This document shows, in pieces, positions 27,469 through 36,982 of a stretch of DNA of 64,000 nt. This DNA comes from Leptospira chreensis (GTDB taxonomy: Bacteria > Spirochaetota > Leptospiria > Leptospirales > Leptospiraceae), in NCBI RefSeq assembly GCF_016919165.1, contig NZ_JAFFPS010000026.1:62001-126000 (forward strand), given 5' to 3'. Both the position numbers and the translations under genes were made by a program. The stretch's first letter is position 1. Each line of letters begins with the position of its first letter. The notes under the pieces were generated by a model, which saw only the letters and a program-made list of their open reading frames with translations, did no database searches and was not told the origin of the DNA.

Positions 27469-29391
27469 ATGCCAGCATACACCATGCCGGGTCTGATGAC
27501 CGGGCAAAATACAAACGATATCGTTAAAAAACTGGTCGAACTGGAACGCCGGCCCATCAAGAGATGGGAAACGGAAAACGAATATTCCAAGGCCCAGGTC
27601 CAAATTTGGGGTGAGATCAAAAACCTGACCACAAATCTCCAAACCAAAAGTCGTGCCCTTGTTTCCTTTACCGCTCCTTTTGCTACCAAATCGGTCTCTT
27701 CTTCGGAAGAAGGGGTGATTACTGGCGAGGCTTCTCGCGCTGCGAAGTCGGGAAATCGTGCTCTAGAAATCACAGAAATGGCAAGCAAACACCAGTTATC
27801 CGGTGTAGCCATCGATACAGACATTCGTATCCCAGAAGGTAGTTTTACCATCTATTCGGGTAAGTCCAAAGAAACTGTCACCTTCCCGGGTGGGGGACTT
27901 ACTGAGCTCACGCAAGCCATTAAAAATATGGCCGGGGGACTTGCCGAAACTTCCATCATCAAAATTGATAAAGACTCCTCCATTCTCACAGTAACTTCCA
28001 TAAAGACCGGTAAAAAGAATGAACTCCAATTTTCCGATCCGAATGGAATTTTGAAATTGGCAGGTCTTGTTGGTGAAAACAAGGCCAGTGTGGAAGACAC
28101 CAAACAATTATTATCTTTAGATCTATTAAAATCCAAAGCTTGGGAACCTACAAAGTTTAAAAAATCAGAAACAGAAACCGAGAAGTTGGTTCAATCAGAA
28201 GAAGGAATTACTATCAAAGCAGACACTGCTTTTTCTGTTCCCATTGCTGTGACAGAAATCAAAGAAAGAGCCTTTGTTGAAATAGAAATCATTGGGGAAG
28301 CTCCGGCAGTGATGGAGCTTGGAATTGGTTTTGAAAAAGAAGGTAGTGTTCGCAATAAATTCCTTCCCATTTCCAAAACAGAATCTAAATATATTTTTCC
28401 TGCCGGTGATTATGCTTCAGATAAAAATCTAACAACGATTATTTTATCAAATGCAGCGACTACACCAGTTTTGATTAAATCAGTCACTCTTGTCACACCA
28501 CAAGCTCCCGGAACTGCGGAACCACTGAAAGTATTACAAGAAGGGAAAGACCTTAAAATCAAAATTGATGGCGTGGAAATCACTCGTGAAACAAACGATG
28601 CCATTGCCGATGTATTAGAAGGAATTTCTTTTAATGTGCACAAAGTCACTGAAAAACCGGTGACTTTAAAAATCCATGTGGATCATGCTAAGGGTTCTCT
28701 TCTCATCAAAGAATGGGTGGATGCTTATAACGAACTCATGAAGTTTTCCAAGGAAGTCACTTCCGTTGAAAAAAATGGAAAGATCTCTGATAAAAAGGAA
28801 AGTGATGATTCCAAAGCCGCAGATATCTCTAGAGATTTTTGGGATAACAAATCTAAATCGGGAATCCTTGCCGGCGAAAACGCAATTTTAAGACTCATCG
28901 CTTCTTTAAAAACAACAGCAAACTCTTATTATCCGTCATCGAAAGACAATGGATTTAAAGTTCTTACAGATATTGGAATCTCCACTGGGGCCGTAGGATC
29001 CAACTGGGAAAAAATCCAAGACGGACTTTTACAAATCGACCAAGAAAAGTTGGTTTCTGTTCTTTCTGAAAATCCGGATGGGGTTCGTGATTTATTTGCC
29101 TCTGACCCGAATAACGATGCGAAGATGGAAGAAGGGGTTGGAATTCGGTTATTAGAAACTTTAAGACCTTATAACCAATATGCTTCTGGAATTGTCACAA
29201 GCAAAGTGAAACTTTTGGAAGAAAGTGTCGCTGGGAATAATAAAAAAATCAAAGAACATGAGTCTCATCTCATAAGTTTTGAAGCCAAATTGAAACAAAG
29301 ATTTCTCTACATGGAACAAGGTGTGGGGAAAAACAAATCAGTGGGTAACTATTTGCAGAATAATATGTTTAGAGGTAACGGTGGGGAATGA
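27469..29391 (+). CDS. fliD: flagellar filament cap protein FliD (HAP2)
   Basis: The protein has 640 residues. The N-terminal FliD domain is clear (MPGLMTGQNTNDIVKKLVELERRPI), and the C-terminal domain includes LTDIGISTGAVGSNWEKIQDGLLQIDQEKL, LSENPDGVRDLFA and a final coiled coil (SKVKLLEESVAGNNKKIKEHE). The central part is longer than in enteric FliD and beta-rich. In spirochaetes FliD caps periplasmic flagella and helps flagellin assembly. AGAGGA precedes the ATG. Its stop overlaps the start of the next gene (ATGATGA arrangement), pointing to translational coupling. Confidence 0.93.
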   Translation: MPAYTMPGLMTGQNTNDIVKKLVELERRPIKRWETENEYSKAQVQIWGEIKNLTTNLQTKSRALVSFTAPFATKSVSSSEEGVITGEASRAAKSGNRALEITEMASKHQLSGVAIDTDIRIPEGSFTIYSGKSKETVTFPGGGLTELTQAIKNMAGGLAETSIIKIDKDSSILTVTSIKTGKKNELQFSDPNGILKLAGLVGENKASVEDTKQLLSLDLLKSKAWEPTKFKKSETETEKLVQSEEGITIKADTAFSVPIAVTEIKERAFVEIEIIGEAPAVMELGIGFEKEGSVRNKFLPISKTESKYIFPAGDYASDKNLTTIILSNAATTPVLIKSVTLVTPQAPGTAEPLKVLQEGKDLKIKIDGVEITRETNDAIADVLEGISFNVHKVTEKPVTLKIHVDHAKGSLLIKEWVDAYNELMKFSKEVTSVEKNGKISDKKESDDSKAADISRDFWDNKSKSGILAGENAILRLIASLKTTANSYYPSSKDNGFKVLTDIGISTGAVGSNWEKIQDGLLQIDQEKLVSVLSENPDGVRDLFASDPNNDAKMEEGVGIRLLETLRPYNQYASGIVTSKVKLLEESVAGNNKKIKEHESHLISFEAKLKQRFLYMEQGVGKNKSVGNYLQNNMFRGNGGE

Positions 29392-30350
29392 TGAATATTT
29401 ATATCAATGAACAACAATTAGATACTAAACTGGATGGCGAAACAAACCTCGGCCAAGTGTTGGATGAAATTCAAAAATGGATTGAATCCAATGGAAAGTA
29501 TCTTCGTCATTTTACTGTCAACGGGAAAGAACTCAATCGTTCGGATCTCAATGCTGTTGGTGTGGACGAAACAGAACGTTTGGATTTATTTGTGGGTGAA
29601 GAACTCGATGTCATTGAAGATGGCCTTTGGGAAGTAGATAGTTACGTAGACAAAGTGGGATCCACTCTTGTGGGTCGTGATTCTCTGACTGAAAAAGAAA
29701 CAGCGGATTTAAAAGAAGGAATCCCTTGGATCATTTCTATGATCCAAACTACGACTAAAATTTTGAATTTAAACCTAACCCTCATCCAACCAATGGGAAA
29801 AGGAAAGAACGTAGAAGAAATTTTGGAGTCCTTACAAAATGCTTCGGAAGTTCTCGATTCCACAAAAGCGATTGAGACTTTTTTAGAAGACCTTCGTGAT
29901 GTAAAACTTTTCCTTATGGATCTAAGCACTCGCCTTGCTGTGATGCGTATGGACGAAAGTGAACTGATTGAAATCATTTCTCGTTTTGTGGATGATAGGG
30001 AAAAAGTCATCAAAGACTTTATGTTGGTGAATGAAAACTTCCAATCGGGAAAGGATCATTTGGCTTCTGAGATTTTGAATGATGCTGTGGGCCGGTTGAC
30101 TGGTCTTATGTCAGCACTGGTTTCCATCCAAACTCGTCATGCAGAACTGGATTGGCAAACACTTGCTATCGATGAGAAAAAACTATCGGATGTGATTGCC
30201 AGCTTGAATGAAACACTTTCTAACATTGCTTCTGCGATGGAAAAAAATGATATTGTCTATGCAGGTGATATTTTGGAATACGAACTTCCAGAACTTTTGG
30301 ATGCTTTCATTCCTTTTCTTTCTCTTGTATTAGAAAGAGTTGCTGTTTAA
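29388..30350 (+). CDS. conserved protein coupled to fliD
   Basis: The protein has 320 residues (319 if the second of two adjacent ATG codons at 29388 and 29391 is used) and no signal peptide. The first about 75 residues (IYINEQQLDTKLDGETNLGQVLDEIQKWI...) look like a small beta-grasp module. The rest is helical, with several long amphipathic helices and no metal or nucleotide motif. I do not recognise a named family. It starts inside the fliD stop codon, so a role in filament assembly or as a flagellar chaperone is inferred from position alone. Confidence 0.75.
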   Translation: MMNIYINEQQLDTKLDGETNLGQVLDEIQKWIESNGKYLRHFTVNGKELNRSDLNAVGVDETERLDLFVGEELDVIEDGLWEVDSYVDKVGSTLVGRDSLTEKETADLKEGIPWIISMIQTTTKILNLNLTLIQPMGKGKNVEEILESLQNASEVLDSTKAIETFLEDLRDVKLFLMDLSTRLAVMRMDESELIEIISRFVDDREKVIKDFMLVNENFQSGKDHLASEILNDAVGRLTGLMSALVSIQTRHAELDWQTLAIDEKKLSDVIASLNETLSNIASAMEKNDIVYAGDILEYELPELLDAFIPFLSLVLERVAV

Positions 30351-30562
30351 AGATTTGGTTCTTTAGGGAATCGGGCCGCAATCCGGTTCCCCGCTCCAAA
30401 CAAAATTCCCACAAAAAAAACAACCCCTCCCCAAATTAGATTTAGATTCCACCCCAGGGACTTCTCATACATAGAATCGGACCAAGTGGAGATTCCATAG
30501 AGAGAGAGAATGGATCCAAGAGTGAGGAATAAGACGGCCAAAATTGCGGATAGGGAAATCAT
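30347..30562 (-). CDS. small two-helix membrane protein
   Basis: The protein has 71 residues with two hydrophobic segments (about 3-25 and 40-60) and a basic C-terminus. Its end overlaps the convergent fliD-linked gene by 4 bases. No family is recognised. Confidence 0.6.
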   Translation of the reverse strand: MISLSAILAVLFLTLGSILSLYGISTWSDSMYEKSLGWNLNLIWGGVVFFVGILFGAGNRIAARFPKEPNL

Positions 30563-30620
30563 GGCGATACTCTATCCGAAGTTTCCCACCGATACAAGTC
30601 AATATTAAGGAACCAAACCG

Positions 30621-31460
30621 TTGACAGAAAGCAGATCCTTGGTTTTCTTTTCTGATATGGCTTTGTTTTTGGATTTGGACAACACTCTTTTACCTTCAAA
30701 ACCAGCATATGAGTTTGCGATTGCCGAATGTGCTAAAGATTGGTCGGAGCGGAAGTTAGGTGGTGATTTTTTTTCCTTATATGAATCTGCCAGAAAAAAA
30801 GTAAAAAACCAACTTATCGGGCATAGTTCGAACCGCCTGCGACTTTTGTGTTTTAAATTGATGTTAGATGCAGTGAAAACCCATTCCATCCCAAATCACA
30901 AGCCAAGGGAAACTGAGTTGAAATCCGCAAATGGTTTTCAAACCAAAGATATCGTAGATGTTTTGTGGATGGAAGAAAGATACCATTTCCATTTTCTGAC
31001 TTACTTAAAAAGTGAATCGAAAAAGGAAAATTACCAAACCAAACTCTTTCCGAGACTAGTGGCCTTATCCAATAAGTTTCCTATTTTTTTAACGACCAAC
31101 GAAACCTTACGAACCCAATTATTAAAAGTCTCTTCCTTTTTGCCTGAGGACTTCCGTTTTACTCTCATCACTTCGGAAGAGGTGGGACATGAGAAACCTA
31201 CAACAAAATTCTTTTCCTATGTTTTAGAACGTTCGAATCAAAATCCTGAGGATCGTATTCTATTGGGTGATAACTGGGAAGATGATGTTATGGGTGCGAA
31301 TCGTCATGGGATAGCAAGCATTCACATTCCTGATATGTGGGGTGAGGGATCTTCGGTGAGCGAATATCCTTCCGATACTCCGGCACCGATTTGGACGGCA
31401 CCGAGTACGGTAGTTGCCCTTGACTTTGCCGAGTTATGGCTTTCGAAGCGTCAGAAATAA
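30621..31460 (+). CDS. HAD-superfamily hydrolase
   Basis: The protein has 279 residues from a TTG at 30621, which has AAGGA 9 bases upstream; an ATG at 30657 would shorten it to 267 and put the catalytic motif close to the start. Motif I is LDLDNTLLPS with the nucleophile Asp, motif II lies at FLTTNETL, and motifs III/IV are HEKPTTKFF and GDNWEDDVMGANRHG. It is a phosphatase-like hydrolase of the YjjG/phosphoglycolate phosphatase type; the substrate is unknown. Its 3' end overlaps the convergent methyltransferase gene by 27 bases. Confidence 0.8.
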   Translation: MTESRSLVFFSDMALFLDLDNTLLPSKPAYEFAIAECAKDWSERKLGGDFFSLYESARKKVKNQLIGHSSNRLRLLCFKLMLDAVKTHSIPNHKPRETELKSANGFQTKDIVDVLWMEERYHFHFLTYLKSESKKENYQTKLFPRLVALSNKFPIFLTTNETLRTQLLKVSSFLPEDFRFTLITSEEVGHEKPTTKFFSYVLERSNQNPEDRILLGDNWEDDVMGANRHGIASIHIPDMWGEGSSVSEYPSDTPAPIWTAPSTVVALDFAELWLSKRQK

Positions 31461-32285
31461 AGTATTATTCCAGTTGATGGTTCTAAAACTGAGTGCAAAG
31501 ATAAGTTTTGTTAAATAATAATAACCTAACTTAAAATAAACGGCAAGTTTGCTTTTGCTTCCTGATACAGAAAGAATCGGCATAAGCACTTTGTAGTTTG
31601 GATCTGTAAATCCGCATTGTTTCCCGAGTTCTGCCAAAGTATGCATTTTGTAATTGTTCACATGGTCTTTGGCTTCTAAGTAATGAACCCCTTCTTGCAT
31701 CCCTTTTAGTTTCACCTTCAAATTGGCTTTGGCAAGTTGGATGGGAAAGTTAGGAGTTTGTAAAAATAGAATCCCACCGGGTTTGAGGAGTCCATGTAAA
31801 TAAGTGAGTAGGGAATGGGGTTTGGGAATGTGTTCGATCACGTCCCATAAAGTGATGATATCAAAACTTTCTTTGGGAAGTTTGGAATCTTGCACAAGAC
31901 CGGCATGTACAGTTTTCATTCCATTTTGTTCGTTGGCAAATTTGACTGCTTGTTTGGAAATCTCATAACCCACGGCAGACCAACCCGTTTTTTTTGTGAG
32001 CACTGCTTTGACAAAAAATCCAAGGCCACAACCTACATCCAGAAGGTTTCCTTTGTCTGATTTTAAGTAAGTAGAAATAAAATCGGAATACACAGCTCGG
32101 TGCGCATCGTCCCACCATTTTAAATCATAGGTTTGTTCTGCCCCGTCCCAATAACCTTCATAATGTTCTTCTTGTTCATAAGAGGAATACACATGACCAC
32201 AGTTTCGACATTCCAAAATGGGGGTTCCATTTTCATTGAATACGGATTTGGACTCGGAAGATTGGCAAAGGATACAAGATTTCAT
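31434..32285 (-). CDS. class I SAM-dependent methyltransferase with N-terminal zinc site
   Basis: The protein has 283 residues. Cys4, Cys7, Cys26 and Cys29 (CILC and CRNC) form a probable zinc ribbon. The SAM-binding loop is LLDVGCGLGFFVKAV (about 80-94), followed by ITLWDVIEHIPKP and LLKPGGILFLQTPN. This layout is common in methyltransferases of glycan or small-molecule pathways. The substrate cannot be told. It is divergent from dapF and convergent with the HAD gene. Confidence 0.82.
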   Translation of the reverse strand: MKSCILCQSSESKSVFNENGTPILECRNCGHVYSSYEQEEHYEGYWDGAEQTYDLKWWDDAHRAVYSDFISTYLKSDKGNLLDVGCGLGFFVKAVLTKKTGWSAVGYEISKQAVKFANEQNGMKTVHAGLVQDSKLPKESFDIITLWDVIEHIPKPHSLLTYLHGLLKPGGILFLQTPNFPIQLAKANLKVKLKGMQEGVHYLEAKDHVNNYKMHTLAELGKQCGFTDPNYKVLMPILSVSGSKSKLAVYFKLGYYYLTKLIFALSFRTINWNNTLFLTLRKP

Positions 32286-32395
32286 GGTCTATGAGTCAGT
32301 CTAATTGATGAGAACAAGGGTCAAACCAAAAACCTTGATCCGACTTGCCAATAGCTATGGCCCAAAAAACATGGGGTGAGATAAGAGAGGAACCG

Positions 32396-33238
32396 ATGAA
32401 AATCAACTTCACCAAAATGGAAGGAATTGGAAATGACTATGTGTATATCGATGCCACAAAAAACGATATTCGCATGAGTCCCGAACAAATCCAAAAACTA
32501 TCCGACCGCAATTTTGGAATCGGTGGAGATGGGGTGATTTTTATCCGCAATTCAAAAACAGGTGAGTTCCAAATGGACATGTACAACTCGGATGGAAGTT
32601 CTTCTGAGATGTGCGGGAATGGAGTTCGTTGTGTCGGAAAATTTGTTTTTGACCATGGTCTTACCAAAAACCAAAAACCTACCATTGAAACTGGGAAAGG
32701 TGTCCTCACCCTCGATTTAAAAACAGGAACCAATGGCAAAGTCGAGATGGTCACTGTGGATATGGGAGAACCCATCCTAAAACCATCCCTTGTTCCTATC
32801 GTTTGGCCGGGTGACGAAGCGGTCATCAACCAAGTGATCGAAGTCCAAGGAAAACAATATCATTTTACAGCTGTTAGTATGGGGAATCCACATTGTGTGA
32901 TTTATGTGGATGATGCCGATGCCTTCCCTGTTCGGGAAATCGGGCCCTTAATTGAAAACCATCCTCTCTTTCCTAGAAGAGTGAATGTAGAATTTGTATC
33001 CATAAAGGGAAAAGACCATCTTTACCAAAGGACTTGGGAGAGAGGAACCGGAGAAACCTTAGCCTGCGGGACAGGAGCTTGTGCGGTGACTGTGGCTTCC
33101 ATTCTCAATGGAAAGACAGGGCGATCGGTAAAGATTGATCTACGAGGTGGAACTCTCCATGTCGAATGGAAAGAAAATGGATCTGTGATGATGACAGGAC
33201 CTGCCAAAGAAGTATTCTCTGGAGAAGTGGAGATTTAA
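32396..33238 (+). CDS. dapF: diaminopimelate epimerase DapF
   Basis: The protein has 280 residues from the ATG at 32396, chosen because AGAGAGGA lies about 7 bases upstream; a longer frame from 32345 has no such site. It turns LL- into meso-diaminopimelate for lysine and peptidoglycan. The two catalytic cysteines sit in [14 protein letters not shown] and [17 protein letters not shown], and the substrate loop is [12 protein letters not shown]. It appears to be a single-gene unit ending before the convergent plsC gene. Confidence 0.96.
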   Translation: MKINFTKMEGIGNDYVYIDATKNDIRMSPEQIQKLSDRNFGIGGDGVIFIRNSKTGEFQMDMYNSDGSSSEMCGNGVRCVGKFVFDHGLTKNQKPTIETGKGVLTLDLKTGTNGKVEMVTVDMGEPILKPSLVPIVWPGDEAVINQVIEVQGKQYHFTAVSMGNPHCVIYVDDADAFPVREIGPLIENHPLFPRRVNVEFVSIKGKDHLYQRTWERGTGETLACGTGACAVTVASILNGKTGRSVKIDLRGGTLHVEWKENGSVMMTGPAKEVFSGEVEI

Positions 33239-33307
33239 ATTTAGCGATTCACTGCCGAAACTTGTCCTATCTCTTTTCGAGCTACAGACAAGTCGAATGG
33301 CTATCAA

Positions 33308-34030
33308 TTATTTCTTTAAATAATCTACTTTCTGCAATTCACCCATTCTACGTTTGGTTTCGTTCGAAACTTCCACCATACCCTTGTCAAGTGGTAGGTG
33401 GGCGTAGTTCTCGTACTTAATCACTTCCCCAAACACAACATTGATTTTTTTGTAAACCACGCGACGTTTGATATCACAAACTTCTTTAGGCATACCCATA
33501 AAGGCACGTACCAAAGGAGGGATAGGATAGTCAGTGACTGTTTCTTCATCGGGAATGATGACAGTAGGTAAGATATCGACTTTGTTTCGAAGGCTAAAGG
33601 CAGCAAAGCCGGAATGGAAGTTGGCAAGTGGGGCAGAGAAATCGTTTTGCACCATATAGTCATGGCCTTCGGGAAAAATCCCAAGCACATCTCCATTTTT
33701 AAAGACCTGTTGTACCTTTTTGATACTGGCCATAGAGATATTGCCATCGATGGCCATGGGAATGGTTCCCGTTTTTTCGACTAAGTCTTTGAAAAGAGGA
33801 ATACGAGTGGTATACTCCGCGGCAATCCAGGAAATAAACCTGGGAAAAACCGAACCAATGACAAAGGGATCCATATCACTTCTATGGTTGCAAGTGAGGA
33901 TGAGTTTGCCATTGGGAACAATGTTGTGGTAACCGTAGACAGTGGTCGTCACCGCCAAATTAAAGAACGGAGTGACAAACTTTTTGATGTTCTCAACATT
34001 CTTTTTGATTTGGTCTACGGTGTTTTCCAT
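33308..34030 (-). CDS. 1-acylglycerol-3-phosphate acyltransferase (PlsC type)
   Basis: The protein has 240 residues. The acyltransferase motif I is NHRSDMDPF (His49, Asp54; HX4D), motif III is FPEGHDY near residue 118, and motif IV-like residues PTVIIPDEE follow. It adds the second acyl chain in phospholipid synthesis or acts on a related acceptor. It follows a small acidic/basic protein gene by 1 base on the same strand. Confidence 0.85.
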   Translation of the reverse strand: MENTVDQIKKNVENIKKFVTPFFNLAVTTTVYGYHNIVPNGKLILTCNHRSDMDPFVIGSVFPRFISWIAAEYTTRIPLFKDLVEKTGTIPMAIDGNISMASIKKVQQVFKNGDVLGIFPEGHDYMVQNDFSAPLANFHSGFAAFSLRNKVDILPTVIIPDEETVTDYPIPPLVRAFMGMPKEVCDIKRRVVYKKINVVFGEVIKYENYAHLPLDKGMVEVSNETKRRMGELQKVDYLKK

Positions 34031-34031
34031 T

Positions 34032-34325
34032 TCATTCTCCTAAGATTTTTTGCCACCAAGACTTGTCAGAGGGGTCCGAGCTGGGATGTCTCGGTTCTTG
34101 GCCCGCTCCACTGCCTCCATTGGACTCTCTGGGATCATTGGCGAGTGGATTCTCTCTACGTTTTTTTCCTAAATGAGGGCTTGGTACGGTTCTTTTTATC
34201 TCTTCCAACTCTTTTTGGGCAGATACATTGGTTTTTAAAAATGCACGGATTTCATCCCATTGGGGATCAAAATCATTTCCGTACATGGCATAATTCATAA
34301 GATCAATACGATCAAACTCGGGCAT
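34032..34325 (-). CDS. small conserved-looking hydrophilic protein
   Basis: The likely protein has 97 residues from the ATG at 34325: MPEFDRIDLMNYAMYGNDFDPQWDEIRAF, then a charged, proline- and glycine-rich tail ending DKSWWQKILGE. The frame stays open upstream to 34706, with a hydrophobic stretch, but that part would run into the signal peptide of the opposite-strand gene at 34587 and is doubtful. The stop lies 1 base before the plsC start, so it is probably cotranscribed. No family is recognised. Confidence 0.5.
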   Translation of the reverse strand: MPEFDRIDLMNYAMYGNDFDPQWDEIRAFLKTNVSAQKELEEIKRTVPSPHLGKKRRENPLANDPRESNGGSGAGQEPRHPSSDPSDKSWWQKILGE

Positions 34326-34586
34326 GATCAAGATTGAAAGTGATGCCTCGACAAATTCAATCCAAATTTTATTCGGGCACTCCAGAATGGGGGAGGGCTG
34401 TTCCGAAAATAATAAAGTGAGAGATAGAATCGAGTCCAAGAGACATAAGATCAAAAAAACAAACCAGAACACATCCCTTTTGCCTCCGAATGTTGTACCC
34501 TTTCCCGTACTCCCCAATAAGGAGAAAATTTTCCATCTCTGTGAAGATTTGTTTTGCGAGCCGGGTGACGAAAGGGAAGCATAGAA

Positions 34587-35072
34587 ATGATGCCAAAACG
34601 ACTCGCCATATTTGCTATATTTTTCCTTGTGTTTCAGAACTCTATGTGTTTGAAACTTTGGACCGTTTCTTCCAAATACCGGACTACAGAAGATTCCAGA
34701 GACCACAAAACCTATCAGAAGACCCGCAGTTATCTAAAGGCAAAACAGTGGTTGGAATACAAATTGGATCCGGAGTTATCTAAGATTGAAGCGGAGAACC
34801 AAGAGACCGGGGAAATCAGAGGGATAGGCCTCATTAAATGCTACGTTCCTTATGGAATTGGGGAAGTGGATGCCAATGAACATGAATTTGAATACATTGT
34901 AAAAATTCGAGACGGGCATGCTGAAATGCAAGTGAACAAAATCTTTTCTTTCATTCGGGATCCGAATGATATCATTCTCAATTATGGGCCAAAAAATGAG
35001 AAGGTCGCCAAGATTACGATCCGGTCTTGTTTTCGACCATTGATGGATGATTTTTTTGAATTTATCAAATAG
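34587..35072 (+). CDS. exported DUF4468-like protein
   Basis: The protein has 161 residues. It has a hydrophobic export signal (RLAIFAIFFLVFQNSMCLKL); a lipid-modified cysteine is possible but NSMC is a poor lipobox. The body has AKQWLEYKLDPELSKIEAENQETGEIRGIG and an IKIRD-type strand order, similar to the DUF4468 (TBP-like fold) exported domain; this is pattern similarity only. AAGGGAAG lies about 8 bases before the first of two adjacent ATG codons. It converges on the small lipoprotein gene at 35082. Confidence 0.55.
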   Translation: MMPKRLAIFAIFFLVFQNSMCLKLWTVSSKYRTTEDSRDHKTYQKTRSYLKAKQWLEYKLDPELSKIEAENQETGEIRGIGLIKCYVPYGIGEVDANEHEFEYIVKIRDGHAEMQVNKIFSFIRDPNDIILNYGPKNEKVAKITIRSCFRPLMDDFFEFIK

Positions 35073-35081
35073 AGAAAAAGA

Positions 35082-35357
35082 TTAATATCCGAGCGGGTTT
35101 CCCACTGTGGAACCCGTAGATCCGTAAGTGTTGGTTCCCGTTGCGGAATCTGTCATTCCGTGATGATTGAGATTGTTCGAATTGCCACTGTTAGTGGATG
35201 AACGGGAAGAAGAATCCGAAGATCCTGACTGGGAAGCGGCACCTTGTGTTCCATCCCCTTCCAAAAGATCCAGAATGTCTTCAGTGCTTACCAACTTGAT
35301 TTCGTTACACGAAATGAGTAAGAAACTAAACAATACAATACCAAGAGTAAACTTCAT
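35082..35357 (-). CDS. small Ser/Asn/Gly-rich lipoprotein
   Basis: The protein has 91 residues from the ATG at 35357, which directly yields a lipoprotein signal MKFTLGIVLFSFLLISC. The mature part is low-complexity, rich in Ser, Asn, Gly and Thr, and probably unfolded. An upstream in-frame start at 35399 would add 14 residues before the signal and is unlikely. It lies behind the adenylate cyclase gene on the same strand. Confidence 0.65.
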   Translation of the reverse strand: MKFTLGIVLFSFLLISCNEIKLVSTEDILDLLEGDGTQGAASQSGSSDSSSRSSTNSGNSNNLNHHGMTDSATGTNTYGSTGSTVGNPLGY

Positions 35358-35400
35358 TCCGTTTCCATTTTGAATGATTTTGGAATCAGGTTCAACCATT

Positions 35401-36969
35401 TTATTCGCCCAAATAATAGGAATAAATTCGTTCTTTGGTTTCCCTTCCCTTCAATTCATATTCCCCTTCGGACTGAAGTTTGGATCGAATTTCTTCTGGT
35501 AAAAGAACGGATGTGTTTTCTGTGAGGAGGAGAGTTTTCTTGAGTCCCTTGCAGAGACCTTCCACTCGGGAAGCGGTATTGACCGTGTCTCCAATCACAG
35601 TAAATTCCATACGATTGGCAGAACCAATGTTTCCCACAAGGAGGCTTCCTGTATGGATTCCAATTCCCATCTTTAGTTCTGCCAAACCTTCCGATAAAAA
35701 TTGTGCATTGAGAGAATCTAGATTTTTTTGCATTTGTAGAGCTGTTGCAAACGCTCGTTCGGCGTGATCTGCCATAGGCATCGGGGTTCCAAAAACAGCG
35801 AGGATGGCATCTCCAATGAATTTGTTGATGAACCCGCCGTGGATTTCGATGGCATTACTCATTTCTTGGAAGTAACGATTGAGGATGTACAATACTTCTT
35901 CTGGTTTTCGTTTTTCTGAAAGTTTTGTAAAGTCTCGTAAGTCAGAAAATAGAATGGAAGCATCGACTACTTTTCCACCTAGACTATGTTCGTTGGACAA
36001 AAGGTAGTCACGGACTCTGGGATCGACAATCCTACCAAAGGTATCTTTGATCCTTTCTCGTTCCGCAAGGCCTTCTGCCATTTCATTTACCGCATCCCCG
36101 AGTAGTCCCAATTCATCGGAGCTAAAAATTTTGACCCTGGTATCAAACTTTTGTTCTTTGATGAGTTGGGTGGCCTTTTCGATTTGATTCAGTGGGTGTT
36201 GTAAACTGGATGCAAAAGACATCGCAAAGGCAAAGGAAAAAACGAGCATGATGGCGATGACTTCAAAGAGTACATCGTTATGAACCAGTTCGTGAAGGTT
36301 CAAAATGTTTTGGTTGGTTCGTAATAATAGACCAAAGATTAAAAGTACAATCGGAAAGAGTGTAGATGCGGCCCAAAAGATGAATTGTTTGGTAACAATG
36401 GAAAATTGTTTTCCATGAGCATACTTTCCAAGACCCCCTTCTGGAAACACACAAGGGATGATGAGGAGTTTGTTTAAGTAAGTGGTAGTGGCATAAGAAA
36501 AGGCAAAAGCAAATAGACCCCAAAATGCAAACAATATGGAAACAGTAACAATGCTTTGGTGAGGTGCATCTGGAAACAGGGCATCGATTCGACAGACACT
36601 TAAAAAATTGGAAAGTTCCCAACCAATAAATCCTAATAAACTAATGGTGAGCGGTGAATGAACGATACGGTGTCTTGCTCTTTCTTCGGAGATAAGATTA
36701 CAACCTTTGGAAGAAAAAAGAAATTTTGCTATGGGTAAACTATAAAAAAACAAAAAGAGAGTGATGATGGGAAAGGGAGCCCAAGTGAATATAGCTAATG
36801 TTAGGTCCTTTTTGATTTGTGTCGCTTCGAACAATGCTAAAAACTGGTCCGGCAAAAATGCGGAGGCAGTGTAGTTCGCAAAGAGGAGTGTGAAGAGACA
36901 GGCACAAAAAGGAACAATAAAGTAGATGAGTAAAAATGCGATGAATTGGATGGTGCGGCCTGGTTTCAT
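35401..36969 (-). CDS. membrane adenylate cyclase (class III) with HAMP domain
   Basis: The protein has 522 residues with about six membrane segments in the first 260, a HAMP linker (HPLNQIEKATQLIKEQKFDTRVKIFSSDELGLLGDAVNEM) and a class III cyclase domain from about 330. Metal-binding aspartates are in ILFSDLRDFT and KFIGDAILAVFG. Lys in GGFINKFIGD and Asp in VIGDTVNTASR are the ATP-choosing pair, and the Asn/Arg of VNTASR are the transition-state residues, so the product should be cAMP. It follows the GPH symporter gene by 13 bases and is probably cotranscribed with it. Confidence 0.9.
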   Translation of the reverse strand: MKPGRTIQFIAFLLIYFIVPFCACLFTLLFANYTASAFLPDQFLALFEATQIKKDLTLAIFTWAPFPIITLFLFFYSLPIAKFLFSSKGCNLISEERARHRIVHSPLTISLLGFIGWELSNFLSVCRIDALFPDAPHQSIVTVSILFAFWGLFAFAFSYATTTYLNKLLIIPCVFPEGGLGKYAHGKQFSIVTKQFIFWAASTLFPIVLLIFGLLLRTNQNILNLHELVHNDVLFEVIAIMLVFSFAFAMSFASSLQHPLNQIEKATQLIKEQKFDTRVKIFSSDELGLLGDAVNEMAEGLAERERIKDTFGRIVDPRVRDYLLSNEHSLGGKVVDASILFSDLRDFTKLSEKRKPEEVLYILNRYFQEMSNAIEIHGGFINKFIGDAILAVFGTPMPMADHAERAFATALQMQKNLDSLNAQFLSEGLAELKMGIGIHTGSLLVGNIGSANRMEFTVIGDTVNTASRVEGLCKGLKKTLLLTENTSVLLPEEIRSKLQSEGEYELKGRETKERIYSYYLGE

Positions 36970-36982
36970 ATCAATAAGTTCC

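Noticed and set aside
27378..27851. Longer N-terminus for the polyphosphate kinase
   Set aside because: It overlaps fliD on the other strand and shares nothing with PPK1; the ATG at 27377 gives the standard start.
33260..33293. Hairpin ACTTGTC/GACAAGT between dapF and plsC as a terminator
   Set aside because: The loop is 20 bases and no T run follows on either strand.
34326..34706. Longer start for the small minus-strand protein at 34032
   Set aside because: It would run across the signal peptide of the opposite gene at 34587 and has no matching ribosome site.
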